NCBI GenBank assembly: GCA_035635075.1
Contig: DASQBT010000152.1
Location: 1-32,486 of the forward strand
Direction of reading: 5' to 3'
DNA: 32,486 nt
From: DASQBT01 sp035635075
GTDB lineage: Bacteria > Pseudomonadota > Gammaproteobacteria > Burkholderiales > Thiobacillaceae
Shown piece by piece: positions 7,896-15,693 of the stretch. Made by a program: the position numbers and the translations under genes. Position 1 is the first letter of the stretch, and each line of letters starts with the position of its first letter. The notes under the pieces are model-generated. The model ran no database searches. It was not told the origin of the DNA and worked only from the letters and a program-made list of their open reading frames with translations.

Positions 7896-8825
7896 TCAGT
7901 TGGCTTCGAACTCGGTAAAGGCCCGATTCATGTTGGCACGATGCAGGCTCTCGTAATTTTCCAGTTGGCGAAATTCCGGCAGGTCGGCATAGCGGTCCAG
8001 CACCTCGGTCATGGATTCCATGTCCCGGGCCGCCGCACCGACCTTGTTCACAAGAAAATCATAATACGCGCCGGTCTCCCGCTGCGCCTGCACCAGATCG
8101 CAGACCCGGCCATGACCGGGGATGATGGTTTTGGGGTTCAGGGCCTCCAGGGCACGGAAGGCCCCCTGCCCGTTCTTCACGCTGGACCAGGGCAGTATGC
8201 CGAGCAGGCGGTCCACGAAGACCAGATCGCCGCTGAACAGGATACGCCGTCCGGGCAGCCAGACCCAGACATCGCCGGGAAAATGTGCATCGGTGTAGCG
8301 CAGCACCAGGGTTTCGCCGCCCAGTTTCAGGGTGGCCTCGTCGCCGGCAAGCGGATGCGGGGCGGAGAGCGGCTTGGTGCCTGCCAGGCGCGAGCCGAGA
8401 AAACCTTGCAGGCTGTGCAGGTGCTGATCCGCATGCTGGGTCTGGGTCGCCGCAGTGCGGGCCATGGCAATGATTTCTGCGCCCTGGGACGCAAAATAGT
8501 CGTTGCCCAGCCAGCGGTGGTCCTGACTGCCGGTGTTGATCACCCAGCGTACAGGCTTGTCCGTCACCTTGTGGATCGCTACTGAAATCTTTTCCGCACC
8601 CATCCGGCTCGCCCCCGAGTCGATAAGAATGACCCCGACTGGCGTCACGATGAAACCGAAATTGGCATTCAGCCCATCGTTTTCTGCGCTGCGCTGACCC
8701 AGCGGGCCGACGATCGCATAGACATTCTTCGCCACCGCTTCGGCCCTAGGCTGATATTCAGCATGGCCAGTTAGCGCGATCAGCACGCCAAAGGCGGCAA
8801 GCGGGGCAAGCAAGAATCTTTTCAT
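7896..8825 (-). CDS. Exported metallo-beta-lactamase-fold protein lacking part of the HxHxDH motif
   Basis: 309 residues with a signal peptide (MKRFLLAPLAAFGVLIALTG HA, 1-22). The MBL fold is clear: GFIVTPVGVILIDSGAS, DAHFPGDVWVWLP (His181), ILFSGDLVF (Asp200), and IIPGHGRV (His238). Where the first zinc-site motif HxHxDH should be, the protein reads NTGSQDHRWLGN (97-108). Asp102 and His103 remain, but the two leading His are gone and the loop is one residue shorter. The second metal site appears intact. Related periplasmic MBL proteins occur in sulfur- and quinoprotein-linked systems. GGAG 6 nt before ATG 8825 supports the start. Its place right behind acr3 (15 nt) suggests a role in this arsenic operon, not a known one. 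Confidence 0.85.
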   Translation of the reverse strand: MKRFLLAPLAAFGVLIALTGHAEYQPRAEAVAKNVYAIVGPLGQRSAENDGLNANFGFIVTPVGVILIDSGASRMGAEKISVAIHKVTDKPVRWVINTGSQDHRWLGNDYFASQGAEIIAMARTAATQTQHADQHLHSLQGFLGSRLAGTKPLSAPHPLAGDEATLKLGGETLVLRYTDAHFPGDVWVWLPGRRILFSGDLVFVDRLLGILPWSSVKNGQGAFRALEALNPKTIIPGHGRVCDLVQAQRETGAYYDFLVNKVGAAARDMESMTEVLDRYADLPEFRQLENYESLHRANMNRAFTEFEAN

Positions 8826-8840
8826 GGACAACTCCAAAAG

Positions 8841-9917
8841 TCAGCGCGGCAGGCCGGCCTCGTACCATCTCTTGCTGCGGTTGACAATTTTCACCACGAG
8901 CAACATCACCGGCACTTCGATCAAGACACCCACCACGGTTGCCAGCGCCGCGCCGGATTCGAAACCGAACAGCGAGATCGCCGCAGCGACCGCCAGCTCG
9001 AAGAAATTAGACGCCCCAATCAGGGCCGACGGGCAGGCGACATTGTGCTTCTCACCCACCCGGCGATTGAGCCAATAGGCGAGTCCCGAGTTGAAAAACA
9101 CCTGGATCAAGATAGGGATCGCCAGCAAAGCGATGATCAGCGGCTGCTGGATGATGGCCTCGCCCTGAAAGGCAAACAGGAGCACCAGGGTGGCGAGCAG
9201 CGCCAGGATGGACGCATGGCCCAGCGTGCCCAGCATAGCGTCGAACTTTGCCTGCCCGCGTTTGAGCAGCGCCTTGCGCCAGGCCTGCGCCAGGATGACC
9301 GGAATGAGGATGTAGAGCACCACCGAAGTAAACAGCGTGTCCCACGGCACCGTGATCGCGGACAGGCCAAGCAGCAGCCCGACGATGGGCGCGAAGGCGA
9401 AGATCATGATGGTGTCGTTCAGCGCCACCTGCGACAGGGTGAAATAGGGATCGCCGTCCGACAACCGGCTCCAGACGAAAACCATGGCGGTGCAGGGCGC
9501 TGCCGCCAGCAGGATGAGCCCCGCCACATAGCTGTCGAGTTGCTCAGCGGGAAGGTAAGGCGCAAACAGGCCGCGGATGAACAGCCAGGCCAGGAGCGCC
9601 ATGGAGAACGGCTTGACCGCCCAGTTGACGAATAGGGTCACGCCGATGCCTCGCCAGTGCGACTTCACCTGATGCAGCGCGCCGAAATCGATCTTCATCA
9701 GCATCGGGATGATCATCACCCAGATCAGCAGCCCCACCGGAAGGTTCACCCGCGCAATCTCCATCCGGCCCAGGGCCTGGAAAGGTGCGGGCAGGAGCTG
9801 GCCCAGCACGACCCCCGCCACGATGCACAGCGCCACCCACACGGTCAGCCAGCGCTCGAACAAAGTCATGGGCACGCCGGCGGCGCGTTTCATCGTGACT
9901 TCACATTGCGCGCTCAT
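8841..9917 (-). CDS. acr3: Arsenite efflux transporter Acr3
   Basis: 358 residues, about ten membrane helices, the usual size of the ACR3 (BART superfamily) arsenite/H+ antiporter. The segment LLAAAPCTAMVFVWSRLSDGDPYFTLSQVALND holds the conserved Cys (Cys142), and SNFFELAVAAA holds the conserved Glu (Glu307); both are required in characterised Acr3. The ATG overlaps the stop of the degenerate arsC by 4 nt. Inner ATGs at residues 9 and 17 are possible starts. It would pump As(III) produced by the active ArsC out of the cytoplasm. Confidence 0.96.
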   Translation of the reverse strand: MSAQCEVTMKRAAGVPMTLFERWLTVWVALCIVAGVVLGQLLPAPFQALGRMEIARVNLPVGLLIWVMIIPMLMKIDFGALHQVKSHWRGIGVTLFVNWAVKPFSMALLAWLFIRGLFAPYLPAEQLDSYVAGLILLAAAPCTAMVFVWSRLSDGDPYFTLSQVALNDTIMIFAFAPIVGLLLGLSAITVPWDTLFTSVVLYILIPVILAQAWRKALLKRGQAKFDAMLGTLGHASILALLATLVLLFAFQGEAIIQQPLIIALLAIPILIQVFFNSGLAYWLNRRVGEKHNVACPSALIGASNFFELAVAAAISLFGFESGAALATVVGVLIEVPVMLLVVKIVNRSKRWYEAGLPR

Positions 9918-10417
9918 GCCCGCGGCGCCCTGCCGATGGCGTCCAGGCGGTGCTGCTGAGTAAGCCGGTCGCGCTTATCAATCGGTAGGCTCAGGAAAAG
10001 GGAACTGCGCCGGTGCGACTGAGTGTAAGCATTCAGGAAGGCCTTGCGCTTGTCCTCCATGCTGCCCTCCACAGCCACACGATCCTCGATGCCCCAATGT
10101 GCCGTCATGGGTTGCCCGGGCCAGACCGGACAAACCTCGCCGGCAGCCTTGTCGTACACGGTAAAGACAAGGTCGAGCCTCGGCGCGTCCATCGTCGCGA
10201 ACTCGTCCCACGACTTGCTTCGCGGGCTGCCAGTCAACATGCGACCCCTGTTCAGCAAATCGCGCGCGAGGGGATGGACATAGCCGGTGGGATGACTGCC
10301 TGCGCTATGTGCCGCGAAATGCCTCCGGCCGAGCTTGTTGAGCAGCACCTCGGCCATCACGGAGTGGGCGGAATTGCCAGTGCGAAGGAATAGCACGTTG
10401 AATATCTTGTCAGACAT
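9914..10417 (-). CDS. Degenerate ArsC-type low-molecular-weight phosphatase (catalytic residues lost)
   Basis: 167 residues, clearly related to the ~165-residue arsenate reductases. Retained landmarks are NSAHSVMAEVLLNKLG, HSAGSHPTGYVHPLA, RSKSWDEFA, GEVCPVWPGQPMTAHWG and LFLSLP. The P-loop that should read CTGNSARS reads RTGNSAHS: the nucleophilic Cys is Arg12 and the phosphate-binding Arg is His18. The second redox Cys (TVCD) is Tyr88; only Cys96 remains. Each change is one transition (TGC to CGC, CGC to CAC, TGC to TAC). The frame is intact, GGAG lies 7 nt before the ATG, and acr3 is coupled to its stop. It may be a non-catalytic binding protein, kept for coupling, or a young pseudogene. 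Confidence 0.88.
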   Translation of the reverse strand: MSDKIFNVLFLRTGNSAHSVMAEVLLNKLGRRHFAAHSAGSHPTGYVHPLARDLLNRGRMLTGSPRSKSWDEFATMDAPRLDLVFTVYDKAAGEVCPVWPGQPMTAHWGIEDRVAVEGSMEDKRKAFLNAYTQSHRRSSLFLSLPIDKRDRLTQQHRLDAIGRAPRA

Positions 10418-10457
10418 GGCTGTGCTCCGAACTCGGCCTTGCTGATAGCAGTGGGAC

Positions 10458-10868
10458 CTATAGGTCCAAGGCGTCTCGCACTGCGGGAATGAGCCGGGAC
10501 CGAATGTCGTCGCGCACCCTGAGGAAGCTTTCCAGCGGCTCGCCATGCGGATCGTGGAAGGGAAGGTGAATTGCCCTGACCGGCCGCGGGAAGACCGGGC
10601 AGGTTTCCTTGGCGTTGTCGCACACCGTGATGACCAGGTCGATGGCCTGATCCATCACCGCATCCACATCCTTGGGATACAGCCCTACGGTGCCCAGCCC
10701 CGCGTCCTTCAAGGCCGCAATGGCGCCGTCAGCCACCTTCGGTTGCGGCCGGGTGCCGGCGGATATCGCCTTAACCTGGCCGGCCAGATCGTGGTTGAGG
10801 ATCACTTCGGCCATCTGCGAGCGGCAGGAATTGCCGGTGCATAGGATCAACACTGTCTTCCCTGTCAT
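10458..10868 (-). CDS. arsC: Thioredoxin-linked arsenate reductase ArsC
   Basis: 136 residues. CTGNSCRSQMAE provides the catalytic P-loop (Cys10, Arg16), and TVCDNAKETCP provides the redox pair (Cys83, Cys90). These match the Cys10/82/89 triad of the S. aureus pI258 enzyme, so reduction should be thioredoxin-coupled. LPFHDPHG carries the general acid Asp. It reduces arsenate to arsenite in the cytoplasm. It begins 11 nt after arsI and is followed after 40 nt by the degenerate copy, which has the same fold but belongs to a different, longer subfamily, so the two are not a fresh tandem duplicate. Confidence 0.96.
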   Translation of the reverse strand: MTGKTVLILCTGNSCRSQMAEVILNHDLAGQVKAISAGTRPQPKVADGAIAALKDAGLGTVGLYPKDVDAVMDQAIDLVITVCDNAKETCPVFPRPVRAIHLPFHDPHGEPLESFLRVRDDIRSRLIPAVRDALDL

Positions 10869-10879
10869 GACTTGTACCG

Positions 10880-11344
10880 TTACTTGTTACGCGACAGGGT
10901 ATGTTGCAACTGGGCGAATGAAACCTGGGTCTGCATGGGCGCGCAACATGCGCTACCCTCCGCAGCCTGTTCGCCAAACACCGGGACTCGTCCCAGGGTA
11001 TGAAAGCTCTCCCACGCGATGCCGGCCGGGTCCAGGGTCCAGTACTTGTCCGACTCAGCATAGCAGCAGGCGGTGCCCTTCTGCTCAACTACAGGACCCT
11101 CGGCCGCTTGCAGCCGCTGGTGCAACACATCCAGCTCCGCTTCGTCCTCGGCTTGAAAGCCGAGGTGGTCCAGGCCCTTTGTGCCCGAGCGGGTGGAAAT
11201 TGCGAAGTTGAGCCGCGGCTCTTCGAGCATCCACTTGGCATAATCCGCCTCCACCACTGTGGGTTGGGCATCGAAAAGCCTGGAGTAGAAAGTGATGGCG
11301 GCGCCGAGATCGGTCACTCCGACATGTACGTGAAATCGCTTCAT
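10880..11344 (-). CDS. arsI: ArsI/CadI-family dioxygenase (C-As lyase)
   Basis: 154 residues of the vicinal-oxygen-chelate fold. It has the three metal ligands expected for ArsI: His5 (MKRFHVHVG), His60 (LDHLGFQ) and Glu112 (AWESFHT). It also has the adjacent cysteines Cys93-Cys94 (TACCYAESDKYWTLDP) that bind trivalent organoarsenicals. A second Cys pair (133-134) lies in the tail. Known ArsI enzymes use Fe(II) and oxygen to split the carbon-arsenic bond of methyl- or aryl-As(III), giving arsenite. ATG 11344 overlaps the arsR stop (ATGA) and has AAAGGA upstream. Some close relatives are annotated as cadmium-induced CadI. Confidence 0.92.
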   Translation of the reverse strand: MKRFHVHVGVTDLGAAITFYSRLFDAQPTVVEADYAKWMLEEPRLNFAISTRSGTKGLDHLGFQAEDEAELDVLHQRLQAAEGPVVEQKGTACCYAESDKYWTLDPAGIAWESFHTLGRVPVFGEQAAEGSACCAPMQTQVSFAQLQHTLSRNK

Positions 11345-11673
11345 GATTTTTTTCCTTTCGGTTTGCACAAGCTGTCAGTCAGGCAGGCCTCGCCCTGGCA
11401 GCAGTTATCGGTGAGATAGGCGAGCAGCCCGTTCATCGTTTCATAATTCGCCCGGTAGTAGATGAAGCGCCCTTCTTGACGACTCAGGATCAGGCCGGCG
11501 TAGGTCAGCTCCTTGAGGTGAAAAGACAGCGTCGGTGCGGCCACCCCAAGGGATTCGCCGATACGCCCCACTTGCATGCCCTCGGCTCCCGCTTGTACCA
11601 GCAAACGAAACACCCCCAGGCGCGTTTCGTGGGCCAAGGATGAGAGGGCATGAACGGCGTTCAGGATTTCCAC
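11341..11673 (-). CDS. arsR: ArsR-family arsenic-responsive repressor
   Basis: 110 residues from GTG 11673. The start VEILNAVHALSSLAHETRLGVFRLLVQAG aligns with the usual ArsR N-terminus. The winged helix-turn-helix is at about 33-70 (VGRIGESLGVAAPTLSFHLKELTYAGL, then GRFIYYRAN). There is no CxC motif in the DNA-binding helix. Instead Cys91, Cys92 and Cys97 sit in the tail (DNCCQGEAC), resembling the Acidithiobacillus ferrooxidans-type As(III) site. No ribosome site precedes the GTG, and the predicted transcription start lies at or next to it, so the mRNA may be leaderless. First gene of the minus-strand arsenic operon, divergent from recJ. Confidence 0.93.
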   Translation of the reverse strand: MEILNAVHALSSLAHETRLGVFRLLVQAGAEGMQVGRIGESLGVAAPTLSFHLKELTYAGLILSRQEGRFIYYRANYETMNGLLAYLTDNCCQGEACLTDSLCKPKGKKS

Positions 11674-11674
11674 G

Positions 11675-11708
11675 TTTCTATATTTATCGAAATATGAAAG
11701 TAAGTCAA
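11675..11708 (-). promoter_or_regulatory. arsR promoter overlapped by a palindromic ArsR operator
   Basis: On the minus strand TTGACT (11708-11703) and TAAATA (11686-11681) form -35 and -10 boxes 16 bp apart. The dyad ATATTTCGATAAATAT (11695-11680) covers the -10 and spacer. Its inner arms ATATTT/AAATAT are perfect, and outer TTTC/GAAA arms extend it to 11675-11699. AT-rich dyads of this kind are typical ArsR sites, so bound ArsR would block RNA polymerase until As(III) releases it. The start site would fall around 11674, next to the GTG of arsR. Confidence 0.7.
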
Positions 11709-11725
11709 GCCCGCTAGAATGGCGG

Positions 11726-13411
11726 ATGCCCAAGATCCAGCAGCGCAGCATCAATCCGGAGAACTACCAAACCCTAATCCACCAGGGTGTTGCGCCCATG
11801 CTCGCCAGGCTTTACGCGGCACGCGGCGTGACCTCCTTGGAAGAAACCCGGGCCAAGCTAGGCGGCTTGCTGCCTTTCGGGCAAATGAAAGGCATAGGCC
11901 AGATGGCCGCCGAACTGGCCGACGCGATCGAGGCCAAGGCGCGGCTGCTGATCGTCGCAGATTACGATGCGGACGGCGCGACCGCCTGTGCCATCGGCGT
12001 TGCCGGACTGCGCCAGATGGCTGCCCAAGTGGCTTATTTGGTGCCCAACAGAATGAAACATGGCTATGGGCTGTCTCCCGCCATCGTTGAGGAAGCGTCC
12101 GTGCTGGAGCCAGACGCGCTGATCACCGTGGACAACGGCATCGCAGCTTTCGCAGGCGTGGAGGCCGCCAACCAACTCGGCATTCCCGTTTATGTCACCG
12201 ACCACCACCTGCCCGGCGACCGGCTTCCCGATGCAGCCGGGATCGTCAATCCCAACCAGCCGGGTTGCCCCTTCCCAAGCAAGCACTTGGCGGGAGTTGG
12301 CGTCATGTTCTATCTGCTGGCCGCACTCCGGGCCGAATTGCGCGAACGGGGCCACTTCAGGGATGAGCCCGAACCGGACTTGAGGGTGCTCCTCGACCGC
12401 GTGGCCCTGGGCACGGTCGCCGACGTGGTCAGGCTGGATGTCAACAACCGTATCCTGATTGCCCAGGGTTTGCAGCGCATCCGCTCCGGCCTGGCCAGCC
12501 CGGGAATACAGGCCTTGTTCCAGGTATCCGGCCGCGACACCCTTAAGGCCAGCGTCCACGACCTCAGTTTCATGCTGGGACCACGGCTCAACGCGGCCGG
12601 TCGGCTGGAAGACATGGGCCTGGGCATCGAGTGTCTGCTCGCCCCCACGCTTGAGCATGCCTTGCCCCTCGCCCAACAGCTGCATGACTTGAATCTGTCA
12701 CGCAAGGAGATCGAGGCAGACATGCAGGCACAGGCCCTGGCCCTGCTGGCGGAAGTGGATACGGAAAACAAGCATGGCATTGCGGTCTATCACCCTGACT
12801 GGCATGCCGGCGTGGTCGGCATCCTGGCTTCCCGCATCAAGGAAAAGTATCACCGGCCGGTAATTGCGTTTGCGCCCGGAGACGACGGCGAACTGAAGGG
12901 CTCAGGCCGCTCAATATCAGCCATGCACCTGCGTGATGCGCTGGACTGGGTGGATCGACGGCACCCGGGGTTGATCCGCAAGTTCGGCGGCCACGCGATG
13001 GCGGCGGGGCTCAGCCTGGGCGCGGAGCGTTTTGCCGAATTTCAGGCCGCCTTCGAGGCGGTAGCCCGCGAATGGCTTTCCCCGCAAGACCTGGAGGAAA
13101 TTATTGAAACGGATGGCGAGCTGAGTCCGGAAGACATCAGCCTGGAGCAGATTCGCGCCATGGAAAATGCGGTCTGGGGGCAAGGCTTTCCCGCCCCTCT
13201 TTTTCAGGGCACATTCACCGTGCGCAGGCAAAGAACAGTCGGCGAAAAACACCTCAAACTGGAGGTGGAAATGGGCGGGCGGGCTTACACCATGCTCGCC
13301 TTTTTCAGAGCCGAGCCACTGCAGGAAAGCTTTTACGGCGTCTATGCTCCCATGCTCAACGAGTACAACGGCAATGTCTCCATACAGCTCAAGCTGCATT
13401 ACTCGGAATAG
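11726..13411 (+). CDS. recJ: Single-stranded-DNA-specific exonuclease RecJ
   Basis: 561 residues, normal RecJ length. DHH phosphoesterase motifs are in order: VADYDADGATA (Asp79, 81, 83), TVDNGIA (Asp136), VTDHHLPG (Asp159-His161), and, in the DHHA1 domain, FGGHAMAAGLSL (His near 423). The C-terminal OB-like domain ends IQLKLHYSE. It degrades ssDNA 5' to 3' in recombination and repair, in the cytoplasm. The ATG has no clear ribosome site; TAGAAT at 11715 could be a -10 box giving a very short or absent leader. Divergent from arsR with 52 bp between. Its TAG stop is directly followed by the ATG of the next gene. Confidence 0.96.
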   Translation: MPKIQQRSINPENYQTLIHQGVAPMLARLYAARGVTSLEETRAKLGGLLPFGQMKGIGQMAAELADAIEAKARLLIVADYDADGATACAIGVAGLRQMAAQVAYLVPNRMKHGYGLSPAIVEEASVLEPDALITVDNGIAAFAGVEAANQLGIPVYVTDHHLPGDRLPDAAGIVNPNQPGCPFPSKHLAGVGVMFYLLAALRAELRERGHFRDEPEPDLRVLLDRVALGTVADVVRLDVNNRILIAQGLQRIRSGLASPGIQALFQVSGRDTLKASVHDLSFMLGPRLNAAGRLEDMGLGIECLLAPTLEHALPLAQQLHDLNLSRKEIEADMQAQALALLAEVDTENKHGIAVYHPDWHAGVVGILASRIKEKYHRPVIAFAPGDDGELKGSGRSISAMHLRDALDWVDRRHPGLIRKFGGHAMAAGLSLGAERFAEFQAAFEAVAREWLSPQDLEEIIETDGELSPEDISLEQIRAMENAVWGQGFPAPLFQGTFTVRRQRTVGEKHLKLEVEMGGRAYTMLAFFRAEPLQESFYGVYAPMLNEYNGNVSIQLKLHYSE

Positions 13412-14674
13412 ATGAGCCCCTTCGACTGGGCCGCGCCCGACCTGGAAATCCTGCTGCGTTATGGCGTCGCGCTCGCCATCGGCCTGCTGATGGGACTGGA
13501 GCGTGAACGCAATCCGTCCGCCAGAGCGGGCCTGCGGACCTTCGCCCTCACCGGCCTGTTTGGCGTGATGGCAGCGCAGCTTGGACAACAGGCGCAATCG
13601 CCGTGGATCATCGCTGCCGGATTACTGCTGGTGGGGATCATGATAATCGCCGCTTATTTTCGGCAACCCGACAAGCAAGGCGATCCGGGCACGACCACAA
13701 TCAGCGCTTTGCTCGTTTGCTACGGCCTCGGTGCGCTATGCTGGCTGGGCGAAATCCAGCTGGCGGTCATGCTGGGCATTGCTTCCACCGTGCTGCTTTA
13801 TTTCAAGTCCGAGTTGCACGGCATCAGCGAAAGCCTCACCCGCCGCGACCTGATTTCCATCCTGCAATTCGCGGTGCTGGCCCTGGTCGTGTTTCCGCTC
13901 TTGCCCAACCGCAATTACGGACCTTACGGTGCCCTGAATCCGCACCAGATCTGGTTGATGGTGGTGCTGATTTCCGGGGTCAGTCTGGCGGGTTATGCAA
14001 GCTTGCGGCTCCTGGGTCAAAGCAGAGGCGTGTTGTGGGTCGGTCTGCTTGGCGGCCTGGTGTCCAGCACCGCCACTACCCTAGCCTTTTCCCGCCAGGG
14101 CAAGAAAAGTGAAGCTGCGTCCAGACTCGCAATACCCGTCATTTTGCTGGCCAACCTCGTGGTGCCGTTGCGCCTGCTTGTACTGACGCTCATCGTTGCT
14201 CCCAGGCTGCTGCATCCGCTTTCCATCGTGCTGGGCGGAGGCCTGGCCGCGGGGTTGATCGCAGTTTTGTATAGTTTTGCAAAACTCAGACCCAGCGGCC
14301 CCGCGCCTGAGTTCTCGCTTACCAATCCGACCGAAATTCGCACCTCACTGGGTTTCGGCCTGCTCTATGCGGGCGTCCTGGTGGCCTCCGCATGGTTGTC
14401 CGACCTGGCAGGCCCGAAGGGACTTCTGGCGGTGGCCGCCGTGTCCGGGCTGACCGATGTGGACGCCATCACGCTGTCCAGCTTTCGGTTGTTCAATCTG
14501 GGCAATCTGCAGAGCGCGACTGCCGTTGGCGCAGTGACTCTGGCGTTGCTGTGCAACCTGATTTTCAGATCCATGCTTGCCTGGATCTTCGGCGGACGCC
14601 ATCTCGCGCTTCACGCCCTGGCAGGCATGAGCGCAATGGGAGGTGGTCTATGCCTGGCCTGGGCGCTGGCTTAG
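13412..14674 (+). CDS. MgtC/SapB-DUF4010 family membrane protein
   Basis: 420 residues, about eleven to twelve membrane helices. The N-terminal MgtC domain (about 1-150) contains GLLMGLERERNPSARAGLRTFALTGLFG. The C-terminal DUF4010 domain (about 175-400) contains LLGGLVSSTATTLAFSRQ and SGLTDVDAITLSSF. The family's transport substrate is not known; MgtC itself helps bacteria cope with low magnesium, which cannot be assumed here. It starts immediately after the recJ stop without a separate ribosome site, so translation is probably coupled to recJ. Confidence 0.88.
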   Translation: MSPFDWAAPDLEILLRYGVALAIGLLMGLERERNPSARAGLRTFALTGLFGVMAAQLGQQAQSPWIIAAGLLLVGIMIIAAYFRQPDKQGDPGTTTISALLVCYGLGALCWLGEIQLAVMLGIASTVLLYFKSELHGISESLTRRDLISILQFAVLALVVFPLLPNRNYGPYGALNPHQIWLMVVLISGVSLAGYASLRLLGQSRGVLWVGLLGGLVSSTATTLAFSRQGKKSEAASRLAIPVILLANLVVPLRLLVLTLIVAPRLLHPLSIVLGGGLAAGLIAVLYSFAKLRPSGPAPEFSLTNPTEIRTSLGFGLLYAGVLVASAWLSDLAGPKGLLAVAAVSGLTDVDAITLSSFRLFNLGNLQSATAVGAVTLALLCNLIFRSMLAWIFGGRHLALHALAGMSAMGGGLCLAWALA

Positions 14675-14724
14675 CTCGGAGGGGGAAAGTAGCATTGGTT
14701 CCTTCCTTCCTGGACATTTTGACA

Positions 14725-15693
14725 ATGATTCCTCGGACCCTGTTACTGGCGCCACTCCTGTGCATGCTTCTGCCGGGCTGCAAGCGGGCTGAGGAGGAGC
14801 GCTTTCAGGGTTACCTGGAGGGTGAGCCGGTGCTGGTTGCCGCCCAGCAAAGCGGTCAGCTCACCTCGCTCACCGTGCAGCGCGGCGACCAGGTCAGGGC
14901 AGGCATGCCGCTGTTCAGCCAGGATCAAGCCACCGAGGCCGCCAGTGTTGAGCAAGCCAAGGCCCAGGTGGCCCAGGCTCAGGCCCAGTTGGCCAACCTG
15001 GGGAGCGGCAAACGGCCGCCCGAGATCGCGATCATTGAAGCCCAGTTGAAGGACGCGGAAGTCAAGCGCAAATTGTCCGCCGACCAACTGGCGCGCCAGC
15101 AGGCCCTGGTTGCGAAGGGCTTCGTCAGTGCCGATACGCTGGATCAGGTTCGCACCCAGTTGGGCCGCGACGAAGCCGCTGTCGCGCAGATGAAAGCCCA
15201 GTTGGCCAGCGCGCGTCTGCCTTTCGGCCGCTCGCAGGAGCGCGCCGCCGCCCTCGCCGAGGTCGCGGCGAGCCTGGCCACCCTCAAGCAAAGCGCGATC
15301 CGGCTGGAACAAAAGTCGCAGCTTGCTCCAGCAACCGGACTGGTACAGGACACCTTTTTTCGAATCGGGGAATGGGCAGAGCCGGGACAAGCCATCGTCT
15401 CCATTCTGCCGCCGGAAAACATCAAGGTGCGCTTCTTTGTCCCCGAAGCGCGTTTGAACGCGCTGCAAGCCGGGCAAACCGTTGCCATCCACTGCGACGG
15501 TTGCCCCGCGCCCTTGCCGGCCACCATCCGCTTCATCAGCCCGAGCGCGGAATACACGCCGCCGGTGCTGTTCAGCGAAAAGAACCGCTATCGCCTGGTC
15601 TATCTGGTGGAGGCCTGGCCACAGCCCAAAGACGCTGCCCGGCTGCATCCGGGACAGCCGGTTGACGTGTCGCTGAACATCGCCAAGCGATGA
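14725..15693 (+). CDS. HlyD/YbhG-type periplasmic adaptor lipoprotein of an ABC exporter
   Basis: About 322 residues. MIPRTLLLAP then LLCMLLPGC is a lipoprotein signal with lipobox LPGC, followed by a biotinyl-lipoyl half (GQLTSLTVQRGDQVRAGMPLF). A long alpha-helical hairpin rich in Ala, Gln and Lys follows (about 60-170), then the second lipoyl half and a beta-barrel (IKVRFFVPEARLNALQAGQTV). ATG 14725 gives the cleanest signal. However, a strong GGAGGGGG ribosome site 9-10 nt before an in-frame TTG at 14695 makes that longer start likely too. It overlaps the ABC ATPase gene by 4 nt. It would bridge the inner-membrane ABC pump to an outer-membrane channel. Confidence 0.88.
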   Translation: MIPRTLLLAPLLCMLLPGCKRAEEERFQGYLEGEPVLVAAQQSGQLTSLTVQRGDQVRAGMPLFSQDQATEAASVEQAKAQVAQAQAQLANLGSGKRPPEIAIIEAQLKDAEVKRKLSADQLARQQALVAKGFVSADTLDQVRTQLGRDEAAVAQMKAQLASARLPFGRSQERAAALAEVAASLATLKQSAIRLEQKSQLAPATGLVQDTFFRIGEWAEPGQAIVSILPPENIKVRFFVPEARLNALQAGQTVAIHCDGCPAPLPATIRFISPSAEYTPPVLFSEKNRYRLVYLVEAWPQPKDAARLHPGQPVDVSLNIAKR

